Part shown: positions 1 through 8,326 of the stretch, in pieces
How positions within the stretch are numbered: the stretch's first letter is position 1
Layout of the letters: each line of letters begins with the position of its first letter
DNA from: Brevibacillus sp. DP1.3A
GTDB taxonomy: Bacteria; Bacillota; Bacilli; Brevibacillales; Brevibacillaceae
NCBI RefSeq assembly: GCF_013284245.2
Contig: NZ_CP085876.1
Span: forward strand, 2,277,001 to 2,341,000
Length of the DNA stretch: 64,000 nt
Direction of reading: 5' to 3'
Translations under genes and position numbers: made by a program
Notes under the pieces: model-generated
Seen by the model: the letters and a program-made list of their open reading frames with translations, nothing else
Databases searched by the model: none
Told to the model about the DNA's origin: nothing

Positions 1-2
1 GT

Positions 3-455
3 CCTATTTTGACTGTACCGGAGACAATCTCGATCAGCCGGTTGTTGACCATGCTGCAAAAACAACGAGGACAAATGGCAATTATCATAGACGAGTATGG
101 GGGCACTGCCGGGCTGGTGACCCTTGAAGATATAATGGAAGAAATTGTTGGTGACATTCAGGATGAGTTCGACGACGAGCGTCCAGAGGTGGAGCGCAGT
201 GACGGGATGCTGTCATTGGATGGGCGTATGCTACTGGAAGAAGTGGGCGATTATCTGGACATCGAATTGGAGTCAAGCGATGTAGATACACTAGCAGGCT
301 GGATTTACATGCAAATCGACCATCCGCCACGCGTGGGGGATCGAGTAAAAGAGGGGAAGTACGAATTTGTCGTGGGAGAAGTCGACCATTACAGAATTAC
401 CAGGGTATATGTAAATAAAATCGGCAAAGCAGAGGAAGAAATCAGTTCCACGTAA
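3..455 (+). CDS. CorC/CNNM-family (HlyC/CorC) membrane protein, C-terminal part only
   Basis: The frame is already open at the window edge, so only about the last 150 residues are visible. They contain the end of a CBS domain (IIDEYGGTAGLVTLEDI, then EEIVGDIQDEFD) and a CorC_HlyC-type C-terminal domain ending in HYRITRVYV. Full-length relatives have an N-terminal DUF21 membrane domain, two CBS domains and this tail, and are linked to magnesium or divalent-cation export and tolerance. The same arrangement occurs complete at 23544-24902, which supports the family call. The membrane part must lie upstream of the window. Transport specificity cannot be judged here. Confidence 0.9.
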   Translation, partial: PILTVPETISISRLLTMLQKQRGQMAIIIDEYGGTAGLVTLEDIMEEIVGDIQDEFDDERPEVERSDGMLSLDGRMLLEEVGDYLDIELESSDVDTLAGWIYMQIDHPPRVGDRVKEGKYEFVVGEVDHYRITRVYVNKIGKAEEEISST

Positions 456-470
456 GTGAGGAAAGGGGGC

Positions 471-499
471 TTCTCAATGCGTAATATAATTGCTATAAT
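471..499 (+). promoter_or_regulatory. Candidate sigma-A promoter of the ABC importer operon
   Basis: A perfect -10 box TATAAT (494-499) lies 17 bases after TTCTCA (471-476), a 4/6 match to the -35 consensus. It sits 88 bases before the first lipoprotein gene. I saw no T-box or other riboswitch structure in the leader. Confidence 0.5.
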
Positions 500-586
500 G
501 GGACACAAGTTGCATAGATGGCAATGAGCCTAATTGCTTAGGGTGATTAGAGCAGCAGAGAGTAGAGACTAGAGGAGGAAGTACAG

Positions 587-1591
587 ATGAGACGAGCAGT
601 CAGTATGGTACTGACCGCATTGCTGGCGTTTTCTTTGGCAGCATGTGGCAACGAAACAGGTGGGAAAACAGAAACAGCAGCAACGACAGGCCAAGGGCAA
701 ACAGTGAAGCTGGGGCTGACGCAATTCGTGGAGCACCCTGCACTGGATGCGATTCATAAAGGAATTTTGGATGGTCTGAAGGATGCTGGCTACGAAGAGG
801 GCAAGAACTTGGAGGTAGACTCCCAGAACGCCCATGGTGACATGAACAATACGGTCTCGATCGCACAGAAGTATGCCGGAGATAAAAAGGATCTTGTCGT
901 AGCGATTGCGACGCCATCCGCTCAGGCTGCAGCCAAAGCGATTGCTGACAAACCTGTTGTTTTCAGTTCCGTAACAGACCCGATCTCGGCTCAACTGGTT
1001 GGCAGTCTGGAGAAGCCAGACAAAAATGTGACCGGGACGTCCGATAAAGTATCGATGGAACAACAATTGAAGCTGGTGAAAGCCTTCCTGCCTGAGCTGA
1101 AAAAGCTGGGCGTGATCTATACAACCTCCGAAATTAATTCAGAGGTACAGGTCAAGGAATTGGAAGAAGCAGCGCAAAAAGAAGGCGTAGAAATCATCAA
1201 AGCAGGCATTTCGCAGCTATCCGAAGTGCAGCTGGCAGCTCAAGGGCTTGCTAGTAAAGCAGATGCCATTATTATCCCAATTGACAACACCGTCGTATCT
1301 TCGTTTGAAGCGGTACTCGGAGCAGCAGAGGGAAACAAAATCCCTGTATTTGCTTCTGACACCGATACAGTAAAACGTGGAGCGGTTGCTACGTATGGGA
1401 TTGATTACTACCAAATCGGTAAACAAACAGGCGATATGGCTGCCCGTATTTTAAAAGGGCAAAGTGTTGCTGATACTCCTGTAGAGATTTCGAAACAAGC
1501 TGATTTGTATATCAATGAAACAGCTGCTGCAAAGTTTGGGCTCACTATTTCTGAGGCACTCAAACAACAGGCGAAAGAAATCATCAAGTAA
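587..1591 (+). CDS. ABC transporter substrate-binding lipoprotein (TrpX-like family), copy 1
   Basis: This 334-residue exported receptor has a lipoprotein signal peptide with lipobox LAAC, giving lipid-modified Cys20. The mature part is a periplasmic-binding-type fold of the ABC_sub_bind family, which includes the pneumococcal tryptophan receptor TrpX. It shares FVEHPALDA, conserved VTDP and TGTSD motifs and a C-terminal TYGIDYYQIGKQTGDMA segment with its paralogue at 1684-2739. The start follows GAGGAGG at good spacing. It opens a receptor-receptor-permease-ATPase cluster, so it most likely feeds the permease at 2768. The ligand (aromatic amino acid or similar) is an inference from the family. 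Confidence 0.88.
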   Translation: MRRAVSMVLTALLAFSLAACGNETGGKTETAATTGQGQTVKLGLTQFVEHPALDAIHKGILDGLKDAGYEEGKNLEVDSQNAHGDMNNTVSIAQKYAGDKKDLVVAIATPSAQAAAKAIADKPVVFSSVTDPISAQLVGSLEKPDKNVTGTSDKVSMEQQLKLVKAFLPELKKLGVIYTTSEINSEVQVKELEEAAQKEGVEIIKAGISQLSEVQLAAQGLASKADAIIIPIDNTVVSSFEAVLGAAEGNKIPVFASDTDTVKRGAVATYGIDYYQIGKQTGDMAARILKGQSVADTPVEISKQADLYINETAAAKFGLTISEALKQQAKEIIK

Positions 1592-1618
1592 AAAGAGAGC
1601 GTCATGCTCTCTTTTTAT
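1591..1618 (+). terminator. Rho-independent terminator after receptor copy 1
   Basis: The inverted repeat AAGAGAGC/GCTCTCTT around a GTCAT loop runs into a T-rich tail. It begins at the stop codon of the first receptor gene, so the second receptor and the permease probably depend on read-through or on their own promoter. Confidence 0.8.
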
Positions 1619-1683
1619 TCTTTTAAAACCGTTTTATCCATGTTAAAATTGTAGAAAAAAATTCACGAGGGGGAATTCACTAA

Positions 1684-2739
1684 ATGTTCAAACAAAAGAA
1701 GAGTATTAAAATTTTTCAGAGTTTTTTATTTCCTTTATTGCTTTTGTCTGTTACCGCTTGTGGACAGCAAAGCGCTACCCCTGCAAACAATTCTACACCC
1801 GCTCCTGCAACCACGACGGCACCTGCTCCGTCTACTGAAACCAAGCAGCTGACAATTGGAATTGCCCAATTCGTTGAACACCCTGCTTTGGATGCAGCAA
1901 GAGAGGGCTTTATCAGCCAATTGGCTAAAAACGGCTACGAAAAAGACAAGCAAGTAAAAATCGATGTGCAATCCGCTCAGGCGAGCATGGATACAGCCAT
2001 TCAGATTGCCCAAAAATTCGAGGCTGACAAAGTAGATTTGGTGTTGGCCATTGCGACTCCAACGGCACAGGCTGCCGCACAAACCAGTAAAGAAATTCCG
2101 ATCCTGTTTACTGCGGTTACTGATCCGGTAGAAGCTGGTCTGGTTGCAGCGATGGACAAGCCAGGAGCGAACGTAACTGGTACATCGGATATGAACCCTG
2201 TCGAAGAGCAATTGAAGCTGATCAAAGAAATGAAAGCTGATGCGAAATCTGTTGGAATCATTTATAGCTCAGGTGAAGTCAACTCCAAAGTACAAGTAGA
2301 TGCGGCAAAAGCTGTAGCCAGCAAGCTTGGTTTAGAAATCAAAGAAGCGGCCATTACGAGCGCGACAGAAGTGAAGCAAGCAGCTGAGTCCATGGTAGGC
2401 AAAGTAGATGCTTTCTATGTACCGACTGACAACATGGTCGTATCTTCGATTGCTGCTGTTATCAGTGTAGCGGAAGCACAAAAAATTCCGGTCATCGCTG
2501 GTGAAGAAAACTCTGTGAAGAGCGGAGCGATTGCCACTTATGGGATCGACTACACGAAGCTGGGCGAGCAAACAGCTGATATGGCAGCAAAAATCCTGAA
2601 GGGTGAAGCAAAGCCAGCTGATATGGCTGTTGAAGTGCAAGCAGACATGAAGCTCGTATTGAATAAGAAAGCAGCGGAAAAAATGGGTGTGACGATTCCG
2701 CAAGCCATGCTCGACCGTGCTGGACAAGTGATCGAGTAA
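1684..2739 (+). CDS. ABC transporter substrate-binding lipoprotein (TrpX-like family), copy 2
   Basis: This is a 351-residue paralogue of the preceding receptor. The signal peptide ends in VTAC (lipidated Cys26), followed by a Pro/Ala/Thr-rich linker and then the same ABC_sub_bind fold with FVEHPALDA, an AIATPTAQAA segment and TYGIDYTKLGEQTADMA. A GAGGGGG ribosome binding site precedes the ATG. The permease follows 28 bases after the stop, so this copy is the one most tightly linked to the transporter. Two receptors for one permease suggest either different ligand affinity or divergence in progress. Confidence 0.88.
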   Translation: MFKQKKSIKIFQSFLFPLLLLSVTACGQQSATPANNSTPAPATTTAPAPSTETKQLTIGIAQFVEHPALDAAREGFISQLAKNGYEKDKQVKIDVQSAQASMDTAIQIAQKFEADKVDLVLAIATPTAQAAAQTSKEIPILFTAVTDPVEAGLVAAMDKPGANVTGTSDMNPVEEQLKLIKEMKADAKSVGIIYSSGEVNSKVQVDAAKAVASKLGLEIKEAAITSATEVKQAAESMVGKVDAFYVPTDNMVVSSIAAVISVAEAQKIPVIAGEENSVKSGAIATYGIDYTKLGEQTADMAAKILKGEAKPADMAVEVQADMKLVLNKKAAEKMGVTIPQAMLDRAGQVIE

Positions 2740-2767
2740 TAAATGCAGTAATTGGAGGATTTCTTCT

Positions 2768-3703
2768 ATGAATCAACTGGCAGTAATGGGAGCCATTGAG
2801 CAAGGTTTACTATTTGGTATTTTGGCTCTCGGTGTATATCTGACCTTCCGAGTCCTAAACGTTCCTGACTTGACTGTAGATGGTAGTTTTGCCTTGGGAG
2901 GCGCAATCGCAGCCAAGTTCATTATCGATGGAACTAATCCGTTTTTGGCTACCCTGCTGGCTTTCATCGTAGGTGGTTTGGCAGGAGCTTTTACAGGCGT
3001 CTTGCATACCAAAGGAAAGATTAACGCACTTTTGGCGGGGATCTTGACGATGATTGCCTTGTACTCGATCAATTTGCGTGTCATGGGGAAAGCGAATCTG
3101 CCTCTTTTGAGGGAGGATACCCTGTTCACTTATGTGAAGGATATGGGCATTCCGAACCTGTCCGTAGGTGGAGTTACTTTGCTGTCTGGTGTAGCAATCG
3201 TCTTTATCGTAGGGGTTATGGTGTTGAAGCTCATCATTGACTGGTTCCTGCATACGGATATGGGTCTGGATTTGCGTGCGACAGGTGACAACTCGAAGAT
3301 GATCCGCAGCTTTGGGGTAAACACGGATTCGACAACGATCATCGGTTTGGCTCTCTCCAATGGCTTGGTAGCTTTAGCTGGTGCGTGGGTAGCCCAATAC
3401 CAAGGCTTTGCGGATGTAGGAATGGGGATCGGGATGATCGTCATCGGTCTCGCTTCCGTTATTGTCGGGGAAGTTTTGTTTGGTAGCTCTTCGATTTTCA
3501 GAGTGACGCTTGCTGTCATTCTCGGCTCGATTGTGTACCGCTTAGTCATTGCCCTGGCTCTGGATGCTGGGCTCAATCCTTCTGATATGAAGCTGATTAC
3601 TGCCCTGATTGTTATCATTGCCCTGACTGTTCCAACTGTGGCAAAAGGCATTTGGAAAAAGCAAGCGGGACGGACGGCAAGGGGAGGAAGCAGCGATGCT
3701 TAA
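2768..3703 (+). CDS. ABC transporter permease (BPD_transp_2 / TrpY-like)
   Basis: This 311-residue polytopic membrane protein has about eight to nine hydrophobic helices. The N-terminal GILALGVYLTFRVLNVPDLT motif and the cytoplasmic loop DLRATGDNSKMIRSFGVN are typical of the branched-chain/TrpY permease superfamily. It would form the membrane channel for substrate delivered by the two lipoproteins. The gene begins 28 bases after the second receptor behind GGAGG. Its 3' end overlaps the ATPase gene by eight bases, which indicates translational coupling. Confidence 0.9.
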   Translation: MNQLAVMGAIEQGLLFGILALGVYLTFRVLNVPDLTVDGSFALGGAIAAKFIIDGTNPFLATLLAFIVGGLAGAFTGVLHTKGKINALLAGILTMIALYSINLRVMGKANLPLLREDTLFTYVKDMGIPNLSVGGVTLLSGVAIVFIVGVMVLKLIIDWFLHTDMGLDLRATGDNSKMIRSFGVNTDSTTIIGLALSNGLVALAGAWVAQYQGFADVGMGIGMIVIGLASVIVGEVLFGSSSIFRVTLAVILGSIVYRLVIALALDAGLNPSDMKLITALIVIIALTVPTVAKGIWKKQAGRTARGGSSDA

Positions 3704-4493
3704 AATTACAAACGTCAACAAAGTATTCAACGCAGGAACTGTGAATGAAAAGATCGCGCTTCGAAACGTCAATCTGAACGTAAAGAAAGGAGAGTTCATC
3801 ACCGTTATCGGTAGTAATGGTGCCGGTAAATCGACGATGATGAACATGATCTCCGGTGGACTGACGCCAGATAACGGAAGCATTACAATTGACGGCAAAG
3901 ATGTCACGCGTTTAGCGGAGCACCAACGCGCAGGTCTGATCGGCCGTGTGTTTCAGGACCCAATGGCAGGTACAGCGCCGAACATGACGATTGAGGAAAA
4001 TCTGGCAATCGCTTTGGGACGGGGAAAACGTCGTACACTTGGATTTGGGGTGAATAACCATAAGCGAGAGTTGTTCCGCGAGCAGCTCAAGCAGCTGGAT
4101 CAAGGGCTGGAGAACCGTTTGAAGACCAAAGTTGGTTTTCTCTCAGGAGGACAGCGTCAAGCGCTTAGCCTGTTGATGGCTACCTTCACGGAGCCGAAGA
4201 TTTTGCTCCTCGATGAGCATACAGCAGCGCTTGACCCAAAACGGGCGCAGCTGATTGTAGATTTAACCGAAAAAATCGTGGAGCGCTATAAACTGACGAC
4301 AATCATGGTCACGCATAATATGGAACAAGCGTTGAACATGGGTAATCGTCTGTTGATGCTCCACGATGGGGGAATCATCCTCGACATTCCGGATGAGAAA
4401 AAACGGACGATGAAACCGCAGGATCTGCTTCGAGCATTCGAAACAGCCCGCGGTGGAGAAAGCTTCAGTGAAGATCGCTTCTTGTTAACCTAA
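3696..4493 (+). CDS. ABC transporter ATP-binding protein (TrpZ-like)
   Basis: This 265-residue ATPase shows all nucleotide-binding motifs: Walker A GSNGAGKS (residues 39-46), Q-loop VFQDP, signature LSGGQRQAL, Walker B ILLLDEHTAALDP and switch histidine MVTHN. The DEHTAALD variant, in place of the common DEPTAALD, is familiar in this subfamily. It would energise import through the permease whose end it overlaps. It is the last gene of the operon and is followed at once by a terminator lying inside the end of the convergent MFS gene. Confidence 0.93.
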   Translation: MLKITNVNKVFNAGTVNEKIALRNVNLNVKKGEFITVIGSNGAGKSTMMNMISGGLTPDNGSITIDGKDVTRLAEHQRAGLIGRVFQDPMAGTAPNMTIEENLAIALGRGKRRTLGFGVNNHKRELFREQLKQLDQGLENRLKTKVGFLSGGQRQALSLLMATFTEPKILLLDEHTAALDPKRAQLIVDLTEKIVERYKLTTIMVTHNMEQALNMGNRLLMLHDGGIILDIPDEKKRTMKPQDLLRAFETARGGESFSEDRFLLT

Positions 4494-4503
4494 TCGGATC
4501 GAA

Positions 4504-5727
4504 TCAGCCTTCCTGTTCAAGCGGGGAGGCTTTTTCGTTGTTGGAAAGATACACGTACATGAATCCGGCACCGATTAAGAGGATGCCTGCAACGATCGTG
4601 AAAAGCATCGCGCCGCCATAATGCAGCAAGACAAGGCTTCCCAAGTACGGTCCGCACATGCGGGAAATATCCCAGTGTGTTCCTGTGATCGCGAAGTACC
4701 GTCCGCGCATCGTGACAGGTGATATCCGTGTGACGAAGGCCATCAACTGAGTCAGACCAATACTCTCTCCGAGGACGAGCAACACTTGCAAAGCGAGAAG
4801 GACAGGCACGTTGTCAATGAAGGCATAGCCCAAGGATACGATGAGAAAACAAATATACGAGCTGCTAATCAACAGGCGAGCCGACAAGTGCTGGGTCCAT
4901 TTGACGAGCAAATACTCGAACAGGAGCAACAGTACCCCTTTTACCGCAATGAGCAAGGCGAGTGTCTGCAAATAGTCTGGTAGCGTGTATTTCAGATGAA
5001 GCTGGAGGTTCGTTTCGGTTTGCGCGTAAAACAGACTGATCGGCAAAGACAGCATCATAATGGCAAGGGCTGGTCGATAAACATGCCAGGAGCCGCGTGA
5101 ACGTACGTTTGCTGCTTCTTCGACAGGAGCCTCTGGCAGTGGTGTTTGAGGGATTTTCCACCAGACGGCAAGAGAATAGATCAATAGCGAGATCGCAGTA
5201 AACAAAAATGCCATAGCGGGATCGTACTTATAAATGACGACGCCGACTAAAGGGCCCAATGCGGCCCCGATACTGCTAGAAGTATTGAGAAGGGCAAAAG
5301 CACCGGCCATTTGTGCGGAGGAAATCGTATCAGCTAGATGCGCGCGGCTGGCAGGGATAAACAGGGATCGGCCAGCACCGTTGATGATGTACAGGATCGC
5401 AAAGCCCAGCATAGAGTCTGCCCAAGCCATTCCCAACATGGCGAAGCCTTGCAGAAACAAGGCGAGTAGCATGATCGTTTTTCGTCGATAGCGGTCCGTG
5501 ATGCCACCAGCAAATAGCGTCAGCAAAATCTCGGAGAAGGGTTGCAAACCAATAACGAGCATGGTCATAGTGACAGAGCCGCCGATGTTCTCGCTCAAGT
5601 ACAATACGAGAAACGGGGCGATCATGGCGCTGGATAAAGAGGTAAGCGTTTCGCCGAACAGACGGACCCAGAGGAGTGTCGGATACGCAGCAAAGAATCG
5701 ACTGAGTGCATGAGGGATGTGTGACAT
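4504..5727 (-). CDS. MFS transporter
   Basis: This 407-residue major facilitator protein has about 12 hydrophobic helices, an RLFGETLTSLSSAM first helix and a basic loop GGITDRYRRKTIMLLALF between helices 2 and 3, matching the MFS loop motif. The start chosen is the ATG preceding SHIPHALSRFF, which follows AGAAAGGA at seven bases; the frame is open further upstream but has no binding site there. It converges on the ABC importer operon and diverges from the SgrR-like regulator, which begins 132 bases away. That regulator may control it. The substrate is unknown; a small-molecule or drug exporter is a reasonable guess. Confidence 0.87.
   Translation of the reverse strand: MSHIPHALSRFFAAYPTLLWVRLFGETLTSLSSAMIAPFLVLYLSENIGGSVTMTMLVIGLQPFSEILLTLFAGGITDRYRRKTIMLLALFLQGFAMLGMAWADSMLGFAILYIINGAGRSLFIPASRAHLADTISSAQMAGAFALLNTSSSIGAALGPLVGVVIYKYDPAMAFLFTAISLLIYSLAVWWKIPQTPLPEAPVEEAANVRSRGSWHVYRPALAIMMLSLPISLFYAQTETNLQLHLKYTLPDYLQTLALLIAVKGVLLLLFEYLLVKWTQHLSARLLISSSYICFLIVSLGYAFIDNVPVLLALQVLLVLGESIGLTQLMAFVTRISPVTMRGRYFAITGTHWDISRMCGPYLGSLVLLHYGGAMLFTIVAGILLIGAGFMYVYLSNNEKASPLEQEG
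4505..4534 (+). terminator. Terminator of the ABC importer operon
   Basis: AGCCTTCC and GGGGAGGCT form a stem (one T-G pair) around TGTTCAAGC, followed by TTTTTCG. The hairpin overlaps the last codons of the convergent MFS gene. Confidence 0.75.
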
Positions 5728-5859
5728 AAGAAAGTCCTTTCTCCGGCTTTTCCGGTTAGTTGGTGTTTTTAGAATTGTAAGGTGGCAAAGACCGGAGAAA
5801 AAGCGTACGATTAGGCGAATAGCTTTTTCATGTTTTATGAGGAAATTGGTGGTGGCAAG

Positions 5860-7662
5860 ATGCAACTCGTTGAACAATACATGCGCTTATGTGCGGGTCG
5901 GCCTAATGAAACGATAGGGCATCCGCTTGACATATCGTTAGCTGAAGTTGCTTCGCTTTTATTTTGTACATTGCGGAATGCGACCTTGACCTTGAAAAAA
6001 ATGCAAAGCCGGGGATGGGTAGTCTGGCAGCCGGGGAGAGGGCGAGGAAATCGATCTGTAATGACATGCTTGCTAGTGCCCGAAGACCTGATCATGAGCG
6101 TAGCCAAGGAACTCGTGCAAAAAGGGGAGATTCGTGCTGCACGGGATATGATCGACGAATATGGGGTAAATGTGCCGGTTTTAGGTGAAAAATTTTCACG
6201 ATGGATGAATAGTCAGTTTGGACATCGTGTGAAGCGGGAAAAGGGAAGTAAGGGCAGAGGCGATACCTTGCGATTGTTTTACAGTCGACCATTCGCAGTG
6301 CTTGATCCGATTCATATTCTCCTGCGCTCCGAGTCACATATGGTCAAGCAGCTATTTGATTCTCTCGTCCAGTTTGATACAGTCACGAAACGGATTGAAC
6401 CCGCTATCGCTTTTTATTGGGAGGCTAGTGAAGAAGGAAAGCAGTGGACTTTTTATTTGCGGAAAGGTGTCTTATTCCATCATGGCCGTCCACTTGTGGC
6501 CGATGATGTGCGCTTTTCCTTGCTTCGATTGATGGAGCATTCCTATAAACATCGCTGGCTAGCTGCTTCAATCGAATCGATTACCGTCAAAGATGACTAC
6601 GTATTGATGATCTCTTTGCATATGCCGGATGAATTGTTTCTACAGGCACTGAGCAAGGAATATTTGGCGATTGTCCCCTGTGATTATGTTTTGGAGATGG
6701 GGGAGCAATTTACGCAAATGCCAGTAGGAACGGGGCCGTTTCGAGTAGTCCGTAACGATGATTCCATGCTCGTACTTGAAGCGTTCACGCCTTATTTTGG
6801 GGGGAGGCCGTTCTTGGACCGAATCGAAATCTGGTGCGTACCTGGAATGGCAGCAGAAGCACAGGTAGATGAGAGCTTGTTATCCGTAATGGCTATGGAT
6901 GATCATCGTGATATGAGCTTTCTGGCGTGGAGTGACGTTGACAGATTGGAAGAATGTTTTCAATACGTGAGCTTGAATGGAGCAAAAAATGGCCCGCTGT
7001 CACATAGCGAGTTTCGGAGTCTCATGGTGGCTATCATTTGTGGACAAGCCTTGAGACAAGAGCTACAGGGAACGAGAGAGCATGCAGTCATCTGGGGTGG
7101 AACTGATTCGTTCCAAGAAAAACGAGAGGTGCCGGATTCACAGGAGTTGGTTCGTATTTTCAAAGAGAGCGGATATCTGGGAGAGGCACTGTTGCTCTAT
7201 ACGTATCCAGATTCCGATCATATAGAAGATGCCCAGTGGATTCAGAAAACGTGCAAGGAATACGGAATTGCCATTGAGATCAGGTATGCATCCCCGGAGG
7301 AGCTTGCCTTGCCTTCGTTATTACAAGAGGCAGATTTGGTTGTAGATAGTGCCAATGTAGATGAAAGGGCGGAGCTGTCGTTACGAGAATTTCTATACGC
7401 TGGTGCGTTGAGTATTTCTCATCATTTAGATCCGCATGGAAAGGAAGAGATCGCGTATTGGATGAACCGCATGTCGTGCGTCCAAACAGCACAAGACCGA
7501 CAAGCTTGCGTGGACAGTATCATGCATACACTTGCGGCTTACAGTACGTTTGTCCCACTGTATTCGAATCGGGTAGAAATGCTTGCACATCCGCGGTTAT
7601 CTGGTGTAAGTCTGGATGCCTATGGCTGGATTGATTTCAGACGCATTTTTGTTAGGGAATAG
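5860..7662 (+). CDS. SgrR-like transcriptional regulator (SgrR_N HTH plus SBP_bac_5 domain)
   Basis: This 600-residue two-part regulator starts with about 110 residues resembling the SgrR DNA-binding domain (QLVEQYMRLCAG, SLAEVASLLFCTLRNATLTL, KKMQSRGWVVW). The rest looks like an oligopeptide/solute-binding protein (FYLRKGVLFHHGRPLVADDV, PVGTGPFRV) and has no signal peptide, as expected of an intracellular sensor. Enteric SgrR responds to sugar-phosphate stress, but Gram-positive homologues usually sit beside MFS transporters that they may control. Here it is divergent from the MFS gene at 4504-5727. The ATG at 5860 is preferred because the family N-terminus aligns there. Confidence 0.8.
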   Translation: MQLVEQYMRLCAGRPNETIGHPLDISLAEVASLLFCTLRNATLTLKKMQSRGWVVWQPGRGRGNRSVMTCLLVPEDLIMSVAKELVQKGEIRAARDMIDEYGVNVPVLGEKFSRWMNSQFGHRVKREKGSKGRGDTLRLFYSRPFAVLDPIHILLRSESHMVKQLFDSLVQFDTVTKRIEPAIAFYWEASEEGKQWTFYLRKGVLFHHGRPLVADDVRFSLLRLMEHSYKHRWLAASIESITVKDDYVLMISLHMPDELFLQALSKEYLAIVPCDYVLEMGEQFTQMPVGTGPFRVVRNDDSMLVLEAFTPYFGGRPFLDRIEIWCVPGMAAEAQVDESLLSVMAMDDHRDMSFLAWSDVDRLEECFQYVSLNGAKNGPLSHSEFRSLMVAIICGQALRQELQGTREHAVIWGGTDSFQEKREVPDSQELVRIFKESGYLGEALLLYTYPDSDHIEDAQWIQKTCKEYGIAIEIRYASPEELALPSLLQEADLVVDSANVDERAELSLREFLYAGALSISHHLDPHGKEEIAYWMNRMSCVQTAQDRQACVDSIMHTLAAYSTFVPLYSNRVEMLAHPRLSGVSLDAYGWIDFRRIFVRE

Positions 7663-7672
7663 CATAAATTTG

Positions 7673-7688
7673 TCACATAATTATGTGA
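7673..7688. promoter_or_regulatory. Perfect 16-bp palindrome, possible operator
   Basis: TCACATAATTATGTGA is perfectly self-complementary and lies between the SgrR-like gene and the TerB-like gene, upstream of the likely promoter of the latter. The TCACA/TGTGA half-sites recall CRP/FNR-type sites, but their order is the reverse of the usual one, so the binding protein is unknown. Confidence 0.35.
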
Positions 7689-7762
7689 AACCGCTTTCGT
7701 TTTTCATCGTATTATCATATGTAGTTATATATTATGCTCATAAAGTTTTTTGAGGAGGAACT

Positions 7763-8194
7763 ATGCCGGTGTATACCAAAATCGAAAAGGACAAACACAT
7801 TTTGTTTGCGTCCATTCGCTTGATGATCTGCGTCGGGCACGCCGATGGTTATATAGGAAATAAAGAAATGGATCGTATTCATGAAATCGTGAATTCGGAG
7901 CATTTTACATTGAAAGAACGACAAATTTTAATGGATGACATGGATTATCCGAAGCGTCCGGAGGTCATCGTGGAAGATCTGGTAGCCATGACGCAGGCCG
8001 AAAAGCTCGTTATGATGCGCAAGCTCTACCACATGGCATTGATCGATCGGAAGCTATCACCGTCGGAGACAAAAGAGATTGCCCGTATCGCATGCCTGAT
8101 CGGAATCTCGGAGGAAAAGCAGCGACAAGTAGAAGAGTGGATTCGCGAAGGGATTGTCTGGCGCGAACGCTGGAAAGATATCGTAGGCGAATAG
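7763..8194 (+). CDS. TerB-like domain protein
   Basis: This small soluble helical protein of 143 residues resembles TerB (tellurite-resistance B) domains. Acidic metal-binding-like motifs HADGYIGNKEMDRI (about residues 31-44) and LIDRKLSPSETKEIARIA recur at the expected spacing of an internal duplication. Stand-alone TerB proteins are common and their role is unclear; they have been linked to metal sensing and envelope stress. A strong GAGGAGG ribosome binding site precedes the ATG. The gene is monocistronic, with a terminator directly after the stop. Assignment rests on motif pattern only. Confidence 0.6.
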   Translation: MPVYTKIEKDKHILFASIRLMICVGHADGYIGNKEMDRIHEIVNSEHFTLKERQILMDDMDYPKRPEVIVEDLVAMTQAEKLVMMRKLYHMALIDRKLSPSETKEIARIACLIGISEEKQRQVEEWIREGIVWRERWKDIVGE

Positions 8195-8197
8195 CCG

Positions 8198-8228
8198 GGG
8201 CCCCAATATGATTGGGGTCCTTTCGTTT
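8198..8228 (+). terminator. Terminator after the TerB-like gene
   Basis: GGCCCCAAT and ATTGGGGTCC form a stem around ATG, followed by TTTCGTTTTA. Confidence 0.75.
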
Positions 8229-8326
8229 TAGGTGGAAGCGTGGCGCAGCCTCGTTATCTACAGTACAATAAGAAAAATAACGTCTCAGCGAGTGGCAACG
8301 CTATGGATGAAGGAGGAGACCCTATT

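Noticed and set aside
456-586. Possible T-box riboswitch before the TrpX-like receptor gene
   Set aside because: Tryptophan-type ABC importers in Firmicutes often have one, but the leader is too short and no T-box sequence or large hairpin set is present.
3130-3651. Long open frame antisense to the ABC permease
   Set aside because: It is a by-product of the hydrophobic codon pattern on the plus strand; no start signal and no promoter.
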